Below, piece after piece: positions 17,811 through 26,537 of a DNA stretch of 64,000 nucleotides. Position 1 is the first letter of the stretch, and every line of letters begins with the position of its first letter. A model generated the notes under the pieces. That model was not told where the DNA came from. It was given only the letters and a program-made list of their open reading frames with translations, and ran no database searches. The DNA comes from JAFMKE01 sp964655225 (lineage in GTDB: Bacteria; Bacteroidota; Bacteroidia; Chitinophagales; UBA8649), in assembly GCA_964655225.1 (NCBI GenBank), contig CAZZMB010000004.1, forward strand, positions 1 through 64,000. Reading direction: 5' to 3'. Both the position numbers and the translations under genes were made by a program.

Positions 17811-19610
17811 ATGAGCGAAGTAACAGCAAATCACGATTCAGCTCATGCCGCAGACGGGCATGACGATCATCATGAACAAAGTTGGTTAACAACTTATATT
17901 TTTAGTCAAGACCACAAAATGATTGGAAAACAGTTTTTAATGACTGGTATTTTCTGGGCGTTTGTTGGTGGTCTACTGTCCTTATTTTTCCGTATGCAGT
18001 TAGCGTGGCCCAATGAGACTTTTCCTATTTTGGAAACACTGCTTGGTTCATGGGCTGAGGGCGGTAAATTAAGTAACGATTTTTACTACGCCTTGGTAAC
18101 AATGCACGGGACTATCTTAGTTTTTTTCGTATTAACCGCTGGCTTGAGTGGGACCTTTAGTAATTTCTTGATTCCCTTGCAAATCGGTGCAAGAGATATG
18201 GCGTCTCCTTTTATGAATATGCTTTCATATTGGTTCTTTTTTGCTGCAAGTGCGGTATTATTTATATCATTCTTTGTTCAAACCGGGCCTGCTTCTGGAG
18301 GTTGGACAGCCTACCCACCGTTAAATGGTATCCGAGACATTGCTTTGAATAAGGGCTCCGGATTAGGATTCGATTTATGGATTACTAGTATGACACTCTT
18401 TATTGTGGGAAGTACATTAGGTAGTTTGAATTATGTTTCTACGGTTATTAATATGCGTACAAAGGGTATGAGCTTTACAAAAATGCCATTATTAACATGG
18501 GCATTAACATTTACAGCAATACTGGGCATTTTGGCCTTTCCTGCATTACTAGCTGCTGCAGGATTATTGGAGTTTGATAGACTTTTAGGAACAAGTTTCT
18601 TCCTGAACAACATCGTTATTAATGGAGATCTGCAGGCTTACAAAGGAGGAAGCCCCTTGATCTACCAACACTTATTTTGGTTCTTAGGGCACCCCGAAGT
18701 TTATATTATTATATTCCCTGCATTTGGTATTGTTTCGGAAGTTTTATCTGTGCACTCCAAGAAACCAGTTTTTGGCTATCGAGCAATGATACTCTCCTTG
18801 GGATCAATTTTAGTAATTGGCTTTTTCGTTTGGGCACACCACATGTTTGTAACAGGAATGAGCCCAGCTATCGGTAAAGTATTCGTAATATTCACTTTGT
18901 TAATTGCAATCCCATCTGCCGTCAAAGTGTTTAATTGGATAACCACTCTTTGGAGAGGAAATATCCGTTTTACTGTACCCATGATGTTTGCAATAGGTTT
19001 CGTCTCTTTATTTATCTCTGGGGGCATTACAGGTTTACACCTAGGTAACTCAACAGTAGATATTCAATTGCATGATTCTTATTTTGTGGTAGGTCACTTC
19101 CATATTGTAATGGGTGTAGCTGCATTCTTTGGAATGTGGGCTGGTGTTTATCAGTGGTTTCCAAAAATGTTCGGACGATTTATGAATGAAACTATGGGTT
19201 ACATTCATTTCTGGGGTTCATTGATTGGTGGCTATATGGTTTTCTTCCCAATGCACTTCATGGCAGGTGTTCCAAGAAGGTACTATGCTTTTGATCAGTT
19301 TCAATCTTTTAACAACTTTCAAGATGTGAATGTTTTTATAACCTTGGCTGCATTTCTAGTAATGTCATCCAACATTGTGTTTTTAATAAACTTCTTCTAT
19401 AGTATTCTTAAAGGAAGAGAAATGACGGAAGACAATTTAAACCCTTGGGGTGCAAATACACTTGAATGGACAACCCCAGTTAATCCTGGTCACGGAAATT
19501 GGCCTGGAGATTTACCAGTGGTTTATAGATGGCCTTATGATTATAGTACAAATGGCAACGAAGTTAATCCTCAAAATAAGCCTTTAGAAGAAGGTGAACA
19601 CGAACACTAA
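17811..19610 (+). CDS. coxA: Cytochrome c oxidase subunit I (A1-type aa3)
   Basis: A 599-residue catalytic subunit with twelve predicted helices. Ligands visible are the low-spin heme His in VTMHGTILVFF, the CuB His and cross-linked Tyr in LGHPEVYI with the A1-type proton-channel Glu, the CuB His pair in WAHHMFVTGM, and the heme a3 and heme a His in GHFHIVMG. The cytoplasmic N-terminus has a short His-rich stretch, and the C-terminus is also acidic and His-tipped. It reduces oxygen to water with proton pumping. It is followed after 5 bases by ctaB. Confidence 0.96.
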   Translation: MSEVTANHDSAHAADGHDDHHEQSWLTTYIFSQDHKMIGKQFLMTGIFWAFVGGLLSLFFRMQLAWPNETFPILETLLGSWAEGGKLSNDFYYALVTMHGTILVFFVLTAGLSGTFSNFLIPLQIGARDMASPFMNMLSYWFFFAASAVLFISFFVQTGPASGGWTAYPPLNGIRDIALNKGSGLGFDLWITSMTLFIVGSTLGSLNYVSTVINMRTKGMSFTKMPLLTWALTFTAILGILAFPALLAAAGLLEFDRLLGTSFFLNNIVINGDLQAYKGGSPLIYQHLFWFLGHPEVYIIIFPAFGIVSEVLSVHSKKPVFGYRAMILSLGSILVIGFFVWAHHMFVTGMSPAIGKVFVIFTLLIAIPSAVKVFNWITTLWRGNIRFTVPMMFAIGFVSLFISGGITGLHLGNSTVDIQLHDSYFVVGHFHIVMGVAAFFGMWAGVYQWFPKMFGRFMNETMGYIHFWGSLIGGYMVFFPMHFMAGVPRRYYAFDQFQSFNNFQDVNVFITLAAFLVMSSNIVFLINFFYSILKGREMTEDNLNPWGANTLEWTTPVNPGHGNWPGDLPVVYRWPYDYSTNGNEVNPQNKPLEEGEHEH

Positions 19611-19615
19611 AGATT

Positions 19616-20518
19616 ATGATTAGAAGGGAAAGAAGCATATCAATTTCATTTAAAAGCATTCTAGCTGCAAAGCTTGGTGATTTAGCTCAACTGTATAAAG
19701 TTCGATTAGGTTCTTTAGTTGTGTTCTCATCATTGATTGGTTACTTGTTGTTAGCTCCAGCATTCGATTTTTTTGCATTACTCATGTTATCAATCGGTGG
19801 ATTTCTAGTTACTGGGGCATCCAATGCCTTCAATCAAATTTTTGAAAAGGATATAGATAGCTTAATGGATAGAACCAAAAACAGACCGATTCCTGCAGGA
19901 AGGATGACTGCTGTTGAGGGAAGTCTATGGGCAGGTATTGCTGCATTAGCAGGTCTAGTGATTCTTACAATTTTTTTCAACCTAGCTACCGGATTATTGT
20001 CTGCTATTTCCTTAATCATTTATGCATTTATTTATACTCCATTAAAACGGGTGCATCCCATAGCAGTATTCGTAGGAGCGATTCCTGGTGCCCTACCTCC
20101 AATGATTGGCGCAGTTGCAGCAACGGGATTTGTTGGTGACATTGCAATCTGTTTGTTTGCGCTGCAATTTATTTGGCAGTTTCCACATTTTTGGGCGATT
20201 GCTTGGTACTCTTATGATGATTACAAAAAAGCAGATATTATGTTATTGCCATCGAAAGGAGGCAAAAATAAGAATAGTGCTCTAAATATATTAATTTACA
20301 CCGCAACCTTGATTCCCATTACTATTGTTTTATACCTACTGGGGTATTATCAATTTTTAGGTCTGGTGGTTTTACTGTTAGCAGCTGTTGCTTTTTTAAT
20401 ACCGGCTATTCAGTTATATCGCGATATATCAGATACCAATGCTAGGAAAGTTATGTTTGCTTCCTTCATGTATCTGCCTGTCGCACTCATTGGACTTCTA
20501 TTTGATAGTATCTTATAA
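19616..20518 (+). CDS. ctaB: Protoheme IX farnesyltransferase (heme O synthase)
   Basis: A 300-residue UbiA-family prenyltransferase that adds a farnesyl group to protoheme, the first step toward heme A. About eight or nine membrane helices are visible. The first Asp-rich motif is in NQIFEKDIDSLMDRTKNRPI and the second aspartate cluster is in YSYDDYKKADIMLLP. Length is normal. It sits between coxA and the subunit III genes. Heme A synthase (ctaA), needed for the next step, is not in this window. Confidence 0.95.
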   Translation: MIRRERSISISFKSILAAKLGDLAQLYKVRLGSLVVFSSLIGYLLLAPAFDFFALLMLSIGGFLVTGASNAFNQIFEKDIDSLMDRTKNRPIPAGRMTAVEGSLWAGIAALAGLVILTIFFNLATGLLSAISLIIYAFIYTPLKRVHPIAVFVGAIPGALPPMIGAVAATGFVGDIAICLFALQFIWQFPHFWAIAWYSYDDYKKADIMLLPSKGGKNKNSALNILIYTATLIPITIVLYLLGYYQFLGLVVLLLAAVAFLIPAIQLYRDISDTNARKVMFASFMYLPVALIGLLFDSIL

Positions 20519-20521
20519 ATT

Positions 20522-21145
20522 ATGCAAGTGATGAATAATTCAAATCAAAAAAACGTAATTAGTCTCGAGAATAGGCACATAGCTCATCGGCTGATTTTAT
20601 ATATTTCTATGGCCTCAATTACAATGTTTTTCGCAGTAACAACAAGCGCTGTGTTGGTTAAGAAAGCTGATGTATTGAATTGGGCTCAATTTCCTTTGCC
20701 CGATATATTTTTTATAAGTACAATTATAGCTGTTGCATCTAGTCTTGCTTTTTATTTTTCTTATAGGCTATACCAGCAAAAGAAATTCATGGCTTTCAGA
20801 TGGATGCTTGCATTAAGTGGGTTGATAAGTCTTGGCTTTTTGATTAGTCAATTGTTAGGCTTCGAAGCTTTAAAGGATATGGGCTTACCCATTACTGGAA
20901 ACGTGGCAGGATCTTTTATTTATTTTTTAGCGATAGTACATGGATTACACATCATAGGCGGACTTACTGTGCTTCTTATCATGCTAGTCAAAGCTATTCT
21001 TGCGCGAAAAAATATACAGTTTGAAGGAAGTGGAGTAATCAATAAAAAACGATTATTTTCAATGGAAATTTTAACATCTTATTGGCATTTTGTAAATGTG
21101 CTATGGGTTTATTTATTTTTGTTTTTTTACTTTAATTATCAATAA
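20522..21145 (+). CDS. Cytochrome c oxidase subunit III-like protein (first copy)
   Basis: A 207-residue membrane protein with five hydrophobic segments and a heme-copper oxidase subunit III ending, in which YWHFVNVLWVYLFLFFY matches the final family helix; VHGLHIIGGLTVLLI matches the helix before it. It is shorter than mitochondrial subunit III and lacks the first two helices, as is common in bacteria. A second subunit III gene begins 6 bases later. The two may form different positions in one oxidase or represent a duplicated and diverged subunit. Confidence 0.88.
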   Translation: MQVMNNSNQKNVISLENRHIAHRLILYISMASITMFFAVTTSAVLVKKADVLNWAQFPLPDIFFISTIIAVASSLAFYFSYRLYQQKKFMAFRWMLALSGLISLGFLISQLLGFEALKDMGLPITGNVAGSFIYFLAIVHGLHIIGGLTVLLIMLVKAILARKNIQFEGSGVINKKRLFSMEILTSYWHFVNVLWVYLFLFFYFNYQ

Positions 21146-21151
21146 TTAATT

Positions 21152-21838
21152 ATGTCGTCAGGATCTATAAATGAATATGAAGTACACGAATGGGAGAGTC
21201 TAAAAGGTCCGTTTAATGCTAGTTACGGTAAAGTAATGATGTGGTATTTCTTAATATCAGATACATTCGTGTTTGGGGCATTCTTGGTGGCATATGCTGC
21301 AGCTAGAACTTCTAATGCGGAATCATGGCCAATGGCAAGTGAAGTGTTTAGTACCGTTCCTGGTTTGTCTGGCAATCATTATCCATTGGTATTTGTTTCT
21401 TTCATGACCTTCGTGCTGATTATAAGTTCAGTAACTATGGTTAGAGCGGTACAAGAAGGTTTTATGGGTAATCGAAATGGAGTGATAAAGTACTTAATTC
21501 CAACCATAGCAATGGGGCTTTTATTTCTAGGTTGCCAGTATTTAGAGTGGTCTCATCTAATCCATGAAGGAATGACGATGTGGCATACGCCGTTTAGTGC
21601 TTTGGGGCATGGACATGAAGGACCTCAACAATTTGGAATGTTCTTTTTTACGATTACTGGTTTTCACGGTATGCACGTAATCACTGGTGTTTTATTGAAT
21701 ATTTGGTTATTGGTTGAAACTGCAAAAGGCAGATTTGATAAATTAGGTAACTACAGTATGGTTGAAAAGATAGGCCTTTTCTGGCACTTTGTAGATTTGG
21801 TTTGGGTATATGTTTTCTTGGGATATTACCTGCTGTAA
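21152..21838 (+). CDS. coxC: Cytochrome c oxidase subunit III (second copy)
   Basis: A 228-residue five-helix subunit III. FHGMHVITGVLLNIWLL and the final FWHFVDLVWVYVFLGYYLL are the clearest family motifs, and a QYLEWSHLIHEG segment carries the Glu found near the lipid cleft. Between helices 3 and 4 there is a short His- and Gly-rich loop. It directly follows the first subunit III-like gene; the two differ strongly outside the last two helices. Confidence 0.9.
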   Translation: MSSGSINEYEVHEWESLKGPFNASYGKVMMWYFLISDTFVFGAFLVAYAAARTSNAESWPMASEVFSTVPGLSGNHYPLVFVSFMTFVLIISSVTMVRAVQEGFMGNRNGVIKYLIPTIAMGLLFLGCQYLEWSHLIHEGMTMWHTPFSALGHGHEGPQQFGMFFFTITGFHGMHVITGVLLNIWLLVETAKGRFDKLGNYSMVEKIGLFWHFVDLVWVYVFLGYYLL

Positions 21839-21868
21839 TTATTATTGATAAGAGAAAAATTTAGTATA

Positions 21869-22213
21869 ATGGCACACATGACGCAACAAGAATATGAGCA
21901 AAATAAAAAAGACGTTTACAAAACGACAGGGATACTCTCTGTAGTTACGGTCGTAGAAGTTTTAGGCTCTATAGTATATGAAAATATGGTCGAAGATTTA
22001 AGATGGCCGCTCATGGTATTTGTTACTTTAGCTAGTGTAATTAAGGCTTATTGGATTATGAATGTGTTTATGCACGTTGGACATGAGAAAAAAGGATTTA
22101 TGTTTACTATTCTTTTTCCATTTATATTTTTAGTTTGGGCTATCATTGCCTTTTCGTTCGATGGAGCTGCTTGGCTTTCAATGCGAAATGCAATCAATGG
22201 CATATTTTTTTAA
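21869..22213 (+). CDS. Cytochrome c oxidase subunit IV-type small membrane protein
   Basis: A 114-residue protein with three membrane helices, matching the small bacterial subunit IV family in size, helix pattern and position after subunit III. I use the ATG at 21869 (MAHMTQQEYEQ); a TTG eight codons upstream is in frame but adds nothing family-like. Its HVGHEKKGF loop between helices 2 and 3 is typical. It probably stabilises the oxidase. Confidence 0.82.
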   Translation: MAHMTQQEYEQNKKDVYKTTGILSVVTVVEVLGSIVYENMVEDLRWPLMVFVTLASVIKAYWIMNVFMHVGHEKKGFMFTILFPFIFLVWAIIAFSFDGAAWLSMRNAINGIFF

Positions 22214-22216
22214 TTC

Positions 22217-22924
22217 ATGACACAACGTACATCTAATAGCAACGGGAAACTAACGACATTATTCATTGTCCTGCTGCCGCTTTTACTTTTTGGATTATTT
22301 TATTTGTATACCAAGCAAGCAAGAACAGACTTGAAAACAATGAAATATCCGCGTAAAATGTTTGCAATTGGCATCGATACAATTACAGAAGGAACATTTA
22401 AGCGTATTGATACAGTTTATCATGAGATTCCTTCATTTACGCTGACAAATCAATATGGTCAGACGGTTTCGAAAGATCAGTTTCTAGATAAGATTCTGAT
22501 TGCAGATTTTTTCTTTACAAGTTGTCCAACTATATGTCCTACTATGAGTGAACAACTGGCAAGAGTCCAAGAGCAATTGATCCGAGATGATCGAGTAGTC
22601 ATCGTTTCATACTCTATAGACCCGGTGCGCGACACACCAGAGAAATTAAAGGCATATGCAGAAGAATATAACGCTGTGCCGGGTAAATGGCAATTCTTAA
22701 CTGGAGATAAGAAAGAAATTTATAAGCTTGCTTTGGAAGGATACAAGATGTCAGCATTTGATGATGGTGGGGATGATGAACATGATGGATTTGTTCATAC
22801 CGATCGATTCGCATTAGTTGATCCTAACTGGAATATTAGAGGTTATTATAAAGGCACTTCAGAAAATGAAGTGAACATCATGCTGGGGGATGTGTTATTA
22901 TTGTTAGAAGAATTTAAGAGGTAA
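22217..22924 (+). CDS. SCO1/SenC-family copper chaperone for CuA
   Basis: A 235-residue thioredoxin-fold protein with one N-terminal membrane anchor (about 12-32) and a periplasmic domain. The copper-binding CxxxC is in FFTSCPTICPTM and the third ligand is the His in GFVHTDRFALVDP. An acidic, His-containing patch (DDGGDDEHD) precedes that His. SCO proteins deliver copper to, or reduce, the CuA site of subunit II, which is encoded 4.4 kb upstream in the same operon. The gene abuts the DUF420 gene with no spacer. Confidence 0.92.
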   Translation: MTQRTSNSNGKLTTLFIVLLPLLLFGLFYLYTKQARTDLKTMKYPRKMFAIGIDTITEGTFKRIDTVYHEIPSFTLTNQYGQTVSKDQFLDKILIADFFFTSCPTICPTMSEQLARVQEQLIRDDRVVIVSYSIDPVRDTPEKLKAYAEEYNAVPGKWQFLTGDKKEIYKLALEGYKMSAFDDGGDDEHDGFVHTDRFALVDPNWNIRGYYKGTSENEVNIMLGDVLLLLEEFKR

Positions 22925-23464
22925 ATGGCAATTAAACTAGAAGAAAAGAGTGCAAAACAAATAATAGTTGCCCTATCTGTAGTTGTCGCTCTATTAGTAG
23001 GTGTATTGAACTGGGGTATAGATAAACGCATGGTAACAGGGCTTGATCTTAGTTTTTTCCCAAAGTTTCACGCTTTACTAAATAGTATAGTTGCTTTTCT
23101 ACTGGTTGTGGGCTTGGTATTTATTAAAAAGGGGCAGAAGTCCTTGCATCAAAGGTCAATGTTTTTGTCATTTGTCGTTTCTGCAGTCTTTCTCTTATCA
23201 TATGTACTTTATCATACGCTGGCAGAACCAACAACGTATGGAGGAGTTGGTGGATTGAAGTATTCTTATTATTTCATTTTAATCACGCATATCATCTTAG
23301 CTGCTGTAATCATGCCATTCATACTTATGACCTTTTACTATGCGTGGAGTGAGAAATGGGAGAAACACAAATCCTTAGCTAAAAAGATTTGGCCATTTTG
23401 GTTTTATGTAGCAGTAACCGGTGTTGTAATTTATTTTATGATCGCCCCTTATTATAGTTATTAA
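22925..23464 (+). CDS. DUF420 membrane protein, probable oxidase assembly factor
   Basis: A 179-residue protein with five predicted membrane segments. Conserved-type residues are His in KFHALLNS, YHTLAEPTTYGG, ITHIILAAVIMPF and WFYVAVTGVVIYFM, fitting the DUF420/YozB family. A member of this family (CtaM of Staphylococcus) is needed for aa3-type oxidase function. Its position between SCO and the small CxxC protein supports the same role here. Confidence 0.8.
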   Translation: MAIKLEEKSAKQIIVALSVVVALLVGVLNWGIDKRMVTGLDLSFFPKFHALLNSIVAFLLVVGLVFIKKGQKSLHQRSMFLSFVVSAVFLLSYVLYHTLAEPTTYGGVGGLKYSYYFILITHIILAAVIMPFILMTFYYAWSEKWEKHKSLAKKIWPFWFYVAVTGVVIYFMIAPYYSY

Positions 23465-23473
23465 CGCATTGAA

Positions 23474-23704
23474 ATGAAAAAAGTATTATCCATATTAGTT
23501 TTTAATCTTGTATCACTGAAGCTAGCTATTGCCCAATGTGCTATGTGTAAAGCTAGTGCTGAAACTAGTCTCGAATCAGGAGCAAGTGACGCCGCTGGTA
23601 TTAACACGGGCGTATTGTATGTCTTAGCAATCACTTTCGGTATGTTAGGTTTTATGGGCTATCTCCTGTATAAAGGCAACAAGGCTACTCGTTCAGTCGA
23701 TTAA
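23474..23704 (+). CDS. Small exported CxxC membrane protein of unknown function
   Basis: A 76-residue protein. A signal peptide probably ends after IAQ (about residue 20), giving a mature N-terminus with the motif CAMCKASAETS. A Gly/Ala-rich linker, one membrane helix (about 47-67) and a short basic tail follow. The CxxC would therefore lie in the periplasm close to the membrane. It is the last closely spaced gene of the respiratory operon (9 bases after DUF420). I recall similar small CAMC proteins at this place in other Bacteroidota but know of no characterised member. The context suggests copper or thiol handling for the oxidase; this is inference. Confidence 0.75.
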   Translation: MKKVLSILVFNLVSLKLAIAQCAMCKASAETSLESGASDAAGINTGVLYVLAITFGMLGFMGYLLYKGNKATRSVD

Positions 23705-23775
23705 AATGTAGGGTGATAAGGCAAACTATTTGATTTCTTATTTTTCTTAATATTCATCATTACGAAAATTTCCAT

Positions 23776-26178
23776 ATGAAAAAGATAATCGCATTACTCA
23801 TTTTGTTAAGTTCCAGTTTCGTATCTGCCCAAAATGAATTTAATTGCTATCACTTTGATGAGCGGGGGCAAACGCGTGAGCATTTTGTCGATTTTAAATC
23901 TATGCTGCTAGACATAAGTTTTGATACCAAGGCCAGAGAAGTCCTGGGGCAAGTGCATTACGAGTTTACAACTATTCGACCTTCGATTAATCACTTAGTT
24001 TTGGATGCACCAGAAATATGGATAGAAGAGGTATTGTTTGATGGCACGCCTGTTCATTATAAGACTGAAGAGGAAAACTTAATCATTGATTTCCCAGCTT
24101 CGTTGCCATGGGATGAGAATCACCAATTGGATATTACATATACTTGCCAACCGGAAAAAGGATTATATTTCCTAGGGTGGAAGGATTCGACCAATCGAGC
24201 AAGGAAACAAATTTGGACGCAAGGTCAAGGAATCGATAACCGTTACTGGGTTCCAAGCTTCGATGATGTTAGCGATAAGCTCATTACTGAAACCAGAATT
24301 ACTTTTGACTCTAAATTCGAAGTTGTTTCTAATGGGGACTTAATTGGAAAAGAAGATTATGAAAATGGAATGAGCACTTGGCATTATAAAATGAAAGATT
24401 CACATGTGCCCTATTTACTAATGATTGCTATTGGGGAGTATGATTTCAAGGATATGATATCTTCTTCAGGAATTGTAAATCGACAGTTTTACTACCCCAA
24501 TAAACCCGAAGAGTTCAAACACACCTATATGTATTCAGTCGAAATGATGGACTGGATGGAAAAAGAATTCCAAGTGGCCTACCCTTGGGGTAAAATATAC
24601 CGAAATGTTCCTGTTGCAGATTTTTTATATGGCGCTATGGAAAACACAACTTCCACAATTTTTACAGATTATTACTTGAAAGATAGTAGGGAGTCATTAG
24701 ACAGAAATTATGTGGGCACTAATGCTCACGAGTTAACGCATCAGTGGTTTGGAGATTTAATTTCTGAATGGAACGGAGCAAGTCATTGGTTGCATGAAAG
24801 TTTTGCAACGCATTATGCTAAACATTTTGAACGCAGTGTTTATGGGGAAGATTATTTCCAATGGGAACGAAATATGGAAATGCGAAGAGCAATGAGTGCG
24901 GATGACAAAAATGACCTACCTATTGCTCACAGCGAGTCAGGATCTTCCCGGCATTATCCCAAGGGGAGTTTTGTTATTGATATGCTTCGCGAGGCTGCAG
25001 GAGGAGATGAGGCCTACAAAAAGGTGATAAATGCCTATTTGAAGAAATATGCGTTTAGGCACGTTGATACACATTTGTTTCAACTTGAATTTATGGAGGT
25101 TTTGGGACTGAATTTGGATTGGTTTTTTGACCAATGGGTCCGTAAAGGTGGATATCCAATTTTTGAATGCGATTATGCTGAATCTGTTGGTCAGGTGGAG
25201 TTAAATATTAAACAAATTCATGACCAAAGCGAAACAATTGGATTATTCAAAGTTCAAATGCCTATCCAAGTTAGTTTTAAGGACGGTAGCGATACTACAT
25301 TCTTAGCAGACCTTCAAAATGAAGAACATTCTATTTCTATTCCTAATGTTGAAGGAAAGGCTATTCAATTCGTTTTGTTCAATGTAAACAACGCACTGTA
25401 TGCAAAAATTGTACATGAAAAAACAACTGCTGAACTTCTGGCACAAGCACTAGAAGCAAAGGATATGATCGATCGATATCGAGCTTTGGCCGAATTGGAA
25501 GATAGCCCATTGAAAGAAACAAGAGACATACTCTTAGAATGTTTTGAAAATGAAAGCTTTTTTGCTCCTCGGGCAAATATAGTTAAGCAATTAGCAAATG
25601 ATAACAACAGTAAAAGTCAAAAGCTAATCATGAAATCTCTGCTTGACGATGATGTGCGTGTCCGAAGAGCGGTGATTTATCATTTAGAAAAAATTTCAAA
25701 AAAAATGCAACCATTATGCGAAAAATTGTTGCTTGATAGCTCATATGTAAACATTGAAATGACTTTGGAAAAGCTTATTGAAGGGTTCCCAGAGCTTAAA
25801 GAGAAGTACTTGAAAATAACCCAATTAGACGCGCAGAAAAATGATCTTCTAAATATCACGCATCTAAGCTTCAAAGCACAAGACAATGACCCCTTTGCGT
25901 ATAGCCATTTGCTTGATTATGCCGGACCTTCCTTTGAGTTTAGAACAAGAATTAAAGCGATAGAGGCCTTAACTGATCTCGCTTATCAGGGGGATGAATT
26001 TATTTTCCCGCTTATCGATGCAAGTGTAAATTTTAATCGCAGATTAGCTGGAGTGGCTAGCAATGTTTTGATGTCGATAGAAAATAAAGACTTGCTTATT
26101 GAACAAGTTGAAACGGCAGTCTTCGATAAGAATGAGCGCAAAAGAATTGACCAGTTAAAAACTAAGCTAGGGATTTAA
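23776..26178 (+). CDS. Exported M1-family metalloaminopeptidase
   Basis: An 800-residue zinc aminopeptidase with a signal peptide (about 1-18). The substrate-binding motif is GAMENTT. The zinc site is H318-E-L-T-H322 with the third ligand E341 in HESFA, and the catalytic Tyr is probably in the SSRHYPKGS segment. The last 250 residues are helical and HEAT-like, as in several M1 enzymes. It likely trims peptides in the periplasm or at the surface. The 71-base gap to the oxidase genes is larger than within that operon, so it may have its own promoter. Its stop codon overlaps that of the convergent alkyltransferase-like gene. Confidence 0.93.
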   Translation: MKKIIALLILLSSSFVSAQNEFNCYHFDERGQTREHFVDFKSMLLDISFDTKAREVLGQVHYEFTTIRPSINHLVLDAPEIWIEEVLFDGTPVHYKTEEENLIIDFPASLPWDENHQLDITYTCQPEKGLYFLGWKDSTNRARKQIWTQGQGIDNRYWVPSFDDVSDKLITETRITFDSKFEVVSNGDLIGKEDYENGMSTWHYKMKDSHVPYLLMIAIGEYDFKDMISSSGIVNRQFYYPNKPEEFKHTYMYSVEMMDWMEKEFQVAYPWGKIYRNVPVADFLYGAMENTTSTIFTDYYLKDSRESLDRNYVGTNAHELTHQWFGDLISEWNGASHWLHESFATHYAKHFERSVYGEDYFQWERNMEMRRAMSADDKNDLPIAHSESGSSRHYPKGSFVIDMLREAAGGDEAYKKVINAYLKKYAFRHVDTHLFQLEFMEVLGLNLDWFFDQWVRKGGYPIFECDYAESVGQVELNIKQIHDQSETIGLFKVQMPIQVSFKDGSDTTFLADLQNEEHSISIPNVEGKAIQFVLFNVNNALYAKIVHEKTTAELLAQALEAKDMIDRYRALAELEDSPLKETRDILLECFENESFFAPRANIVKQLANDNNSKSQKLIMKSLLDDDVRVRRAVIYHLEKISKKMQPLCEKLLLDSSYVNIEMTLEKLIEGFPELKEKYLKITQLDAQKNDLLNITHLSFKAQDNDPFAYSHLLDYAGPSFEFRTRIKAIEALTDLAYQGDEFIFPLIDASVNFNRRLAGVASNVLMSIENKDLLIEQVETAVFDKNERKRIDQLKTKLGI

Positions 26179-26510
26179 ATTTTAATCTCTTTGATAGGAT
26201 CCCAAAAGTGATTGTCAAAGTTTTGAACTTGCTGATTGCTGATTATTATCCCCTCTTCGCTTAGTAACTTTTCCATCAGTTCTGGTGGGAAAAAATGGTG
26301 TCTTCCAGTCAACAAACCTTTACGGTTTACCACCCGATGGGCAGGCACGGCAGGCTCAACATCATGTGAATTATTCATCGCATACCCGACCATTCTTGCC
26401 GCTTTTTTTGCTCCAACAGCGGCTGCAATTGCTCCATAGGTAGATACTCGCCCTTCAGGTATCAATCGAACTACAGCATATACTTGATCAAAGAAACTTA
26501 AGTCTTTCAT
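26175..26510 (-). CDS. Alkyltransferase-like protein (MGMT family, no acceptor Cys)
   Basis: A 111-residue DNA-binding domain of the O6-alkylguanine-DNA alkyltransferase family. The motif that normally reads PCHR is PAHRV here, so the alkyl-accepting Cys is Ala and the protein cannot perform the suicide transfer. The helix-turn-helix part (VSTYGAIAAAVG, KAARMVGYAM) is intact. Alkyltransferase-like proteins bind alkylated guanine and hand it to nucleotide excision repair. The gene ends within the stop codon of the M1 peptidase on the other strand (4-base overlap). Confidence 0.88.
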   Translation of the reverse strand: MKDLSFFDQVYAVVRLIPEGRVSTYGAIAAAVGAKKAARMVGYAMNNSHDVEPAVPAHRVVNRKGLLTGRHHFFPPELMEKLLSEEGIIISNQQVQNFDNHFWDPIKEIKI

Positions 26511-26537
26511 TGCTTTATATTATTACTCGAGCACACA

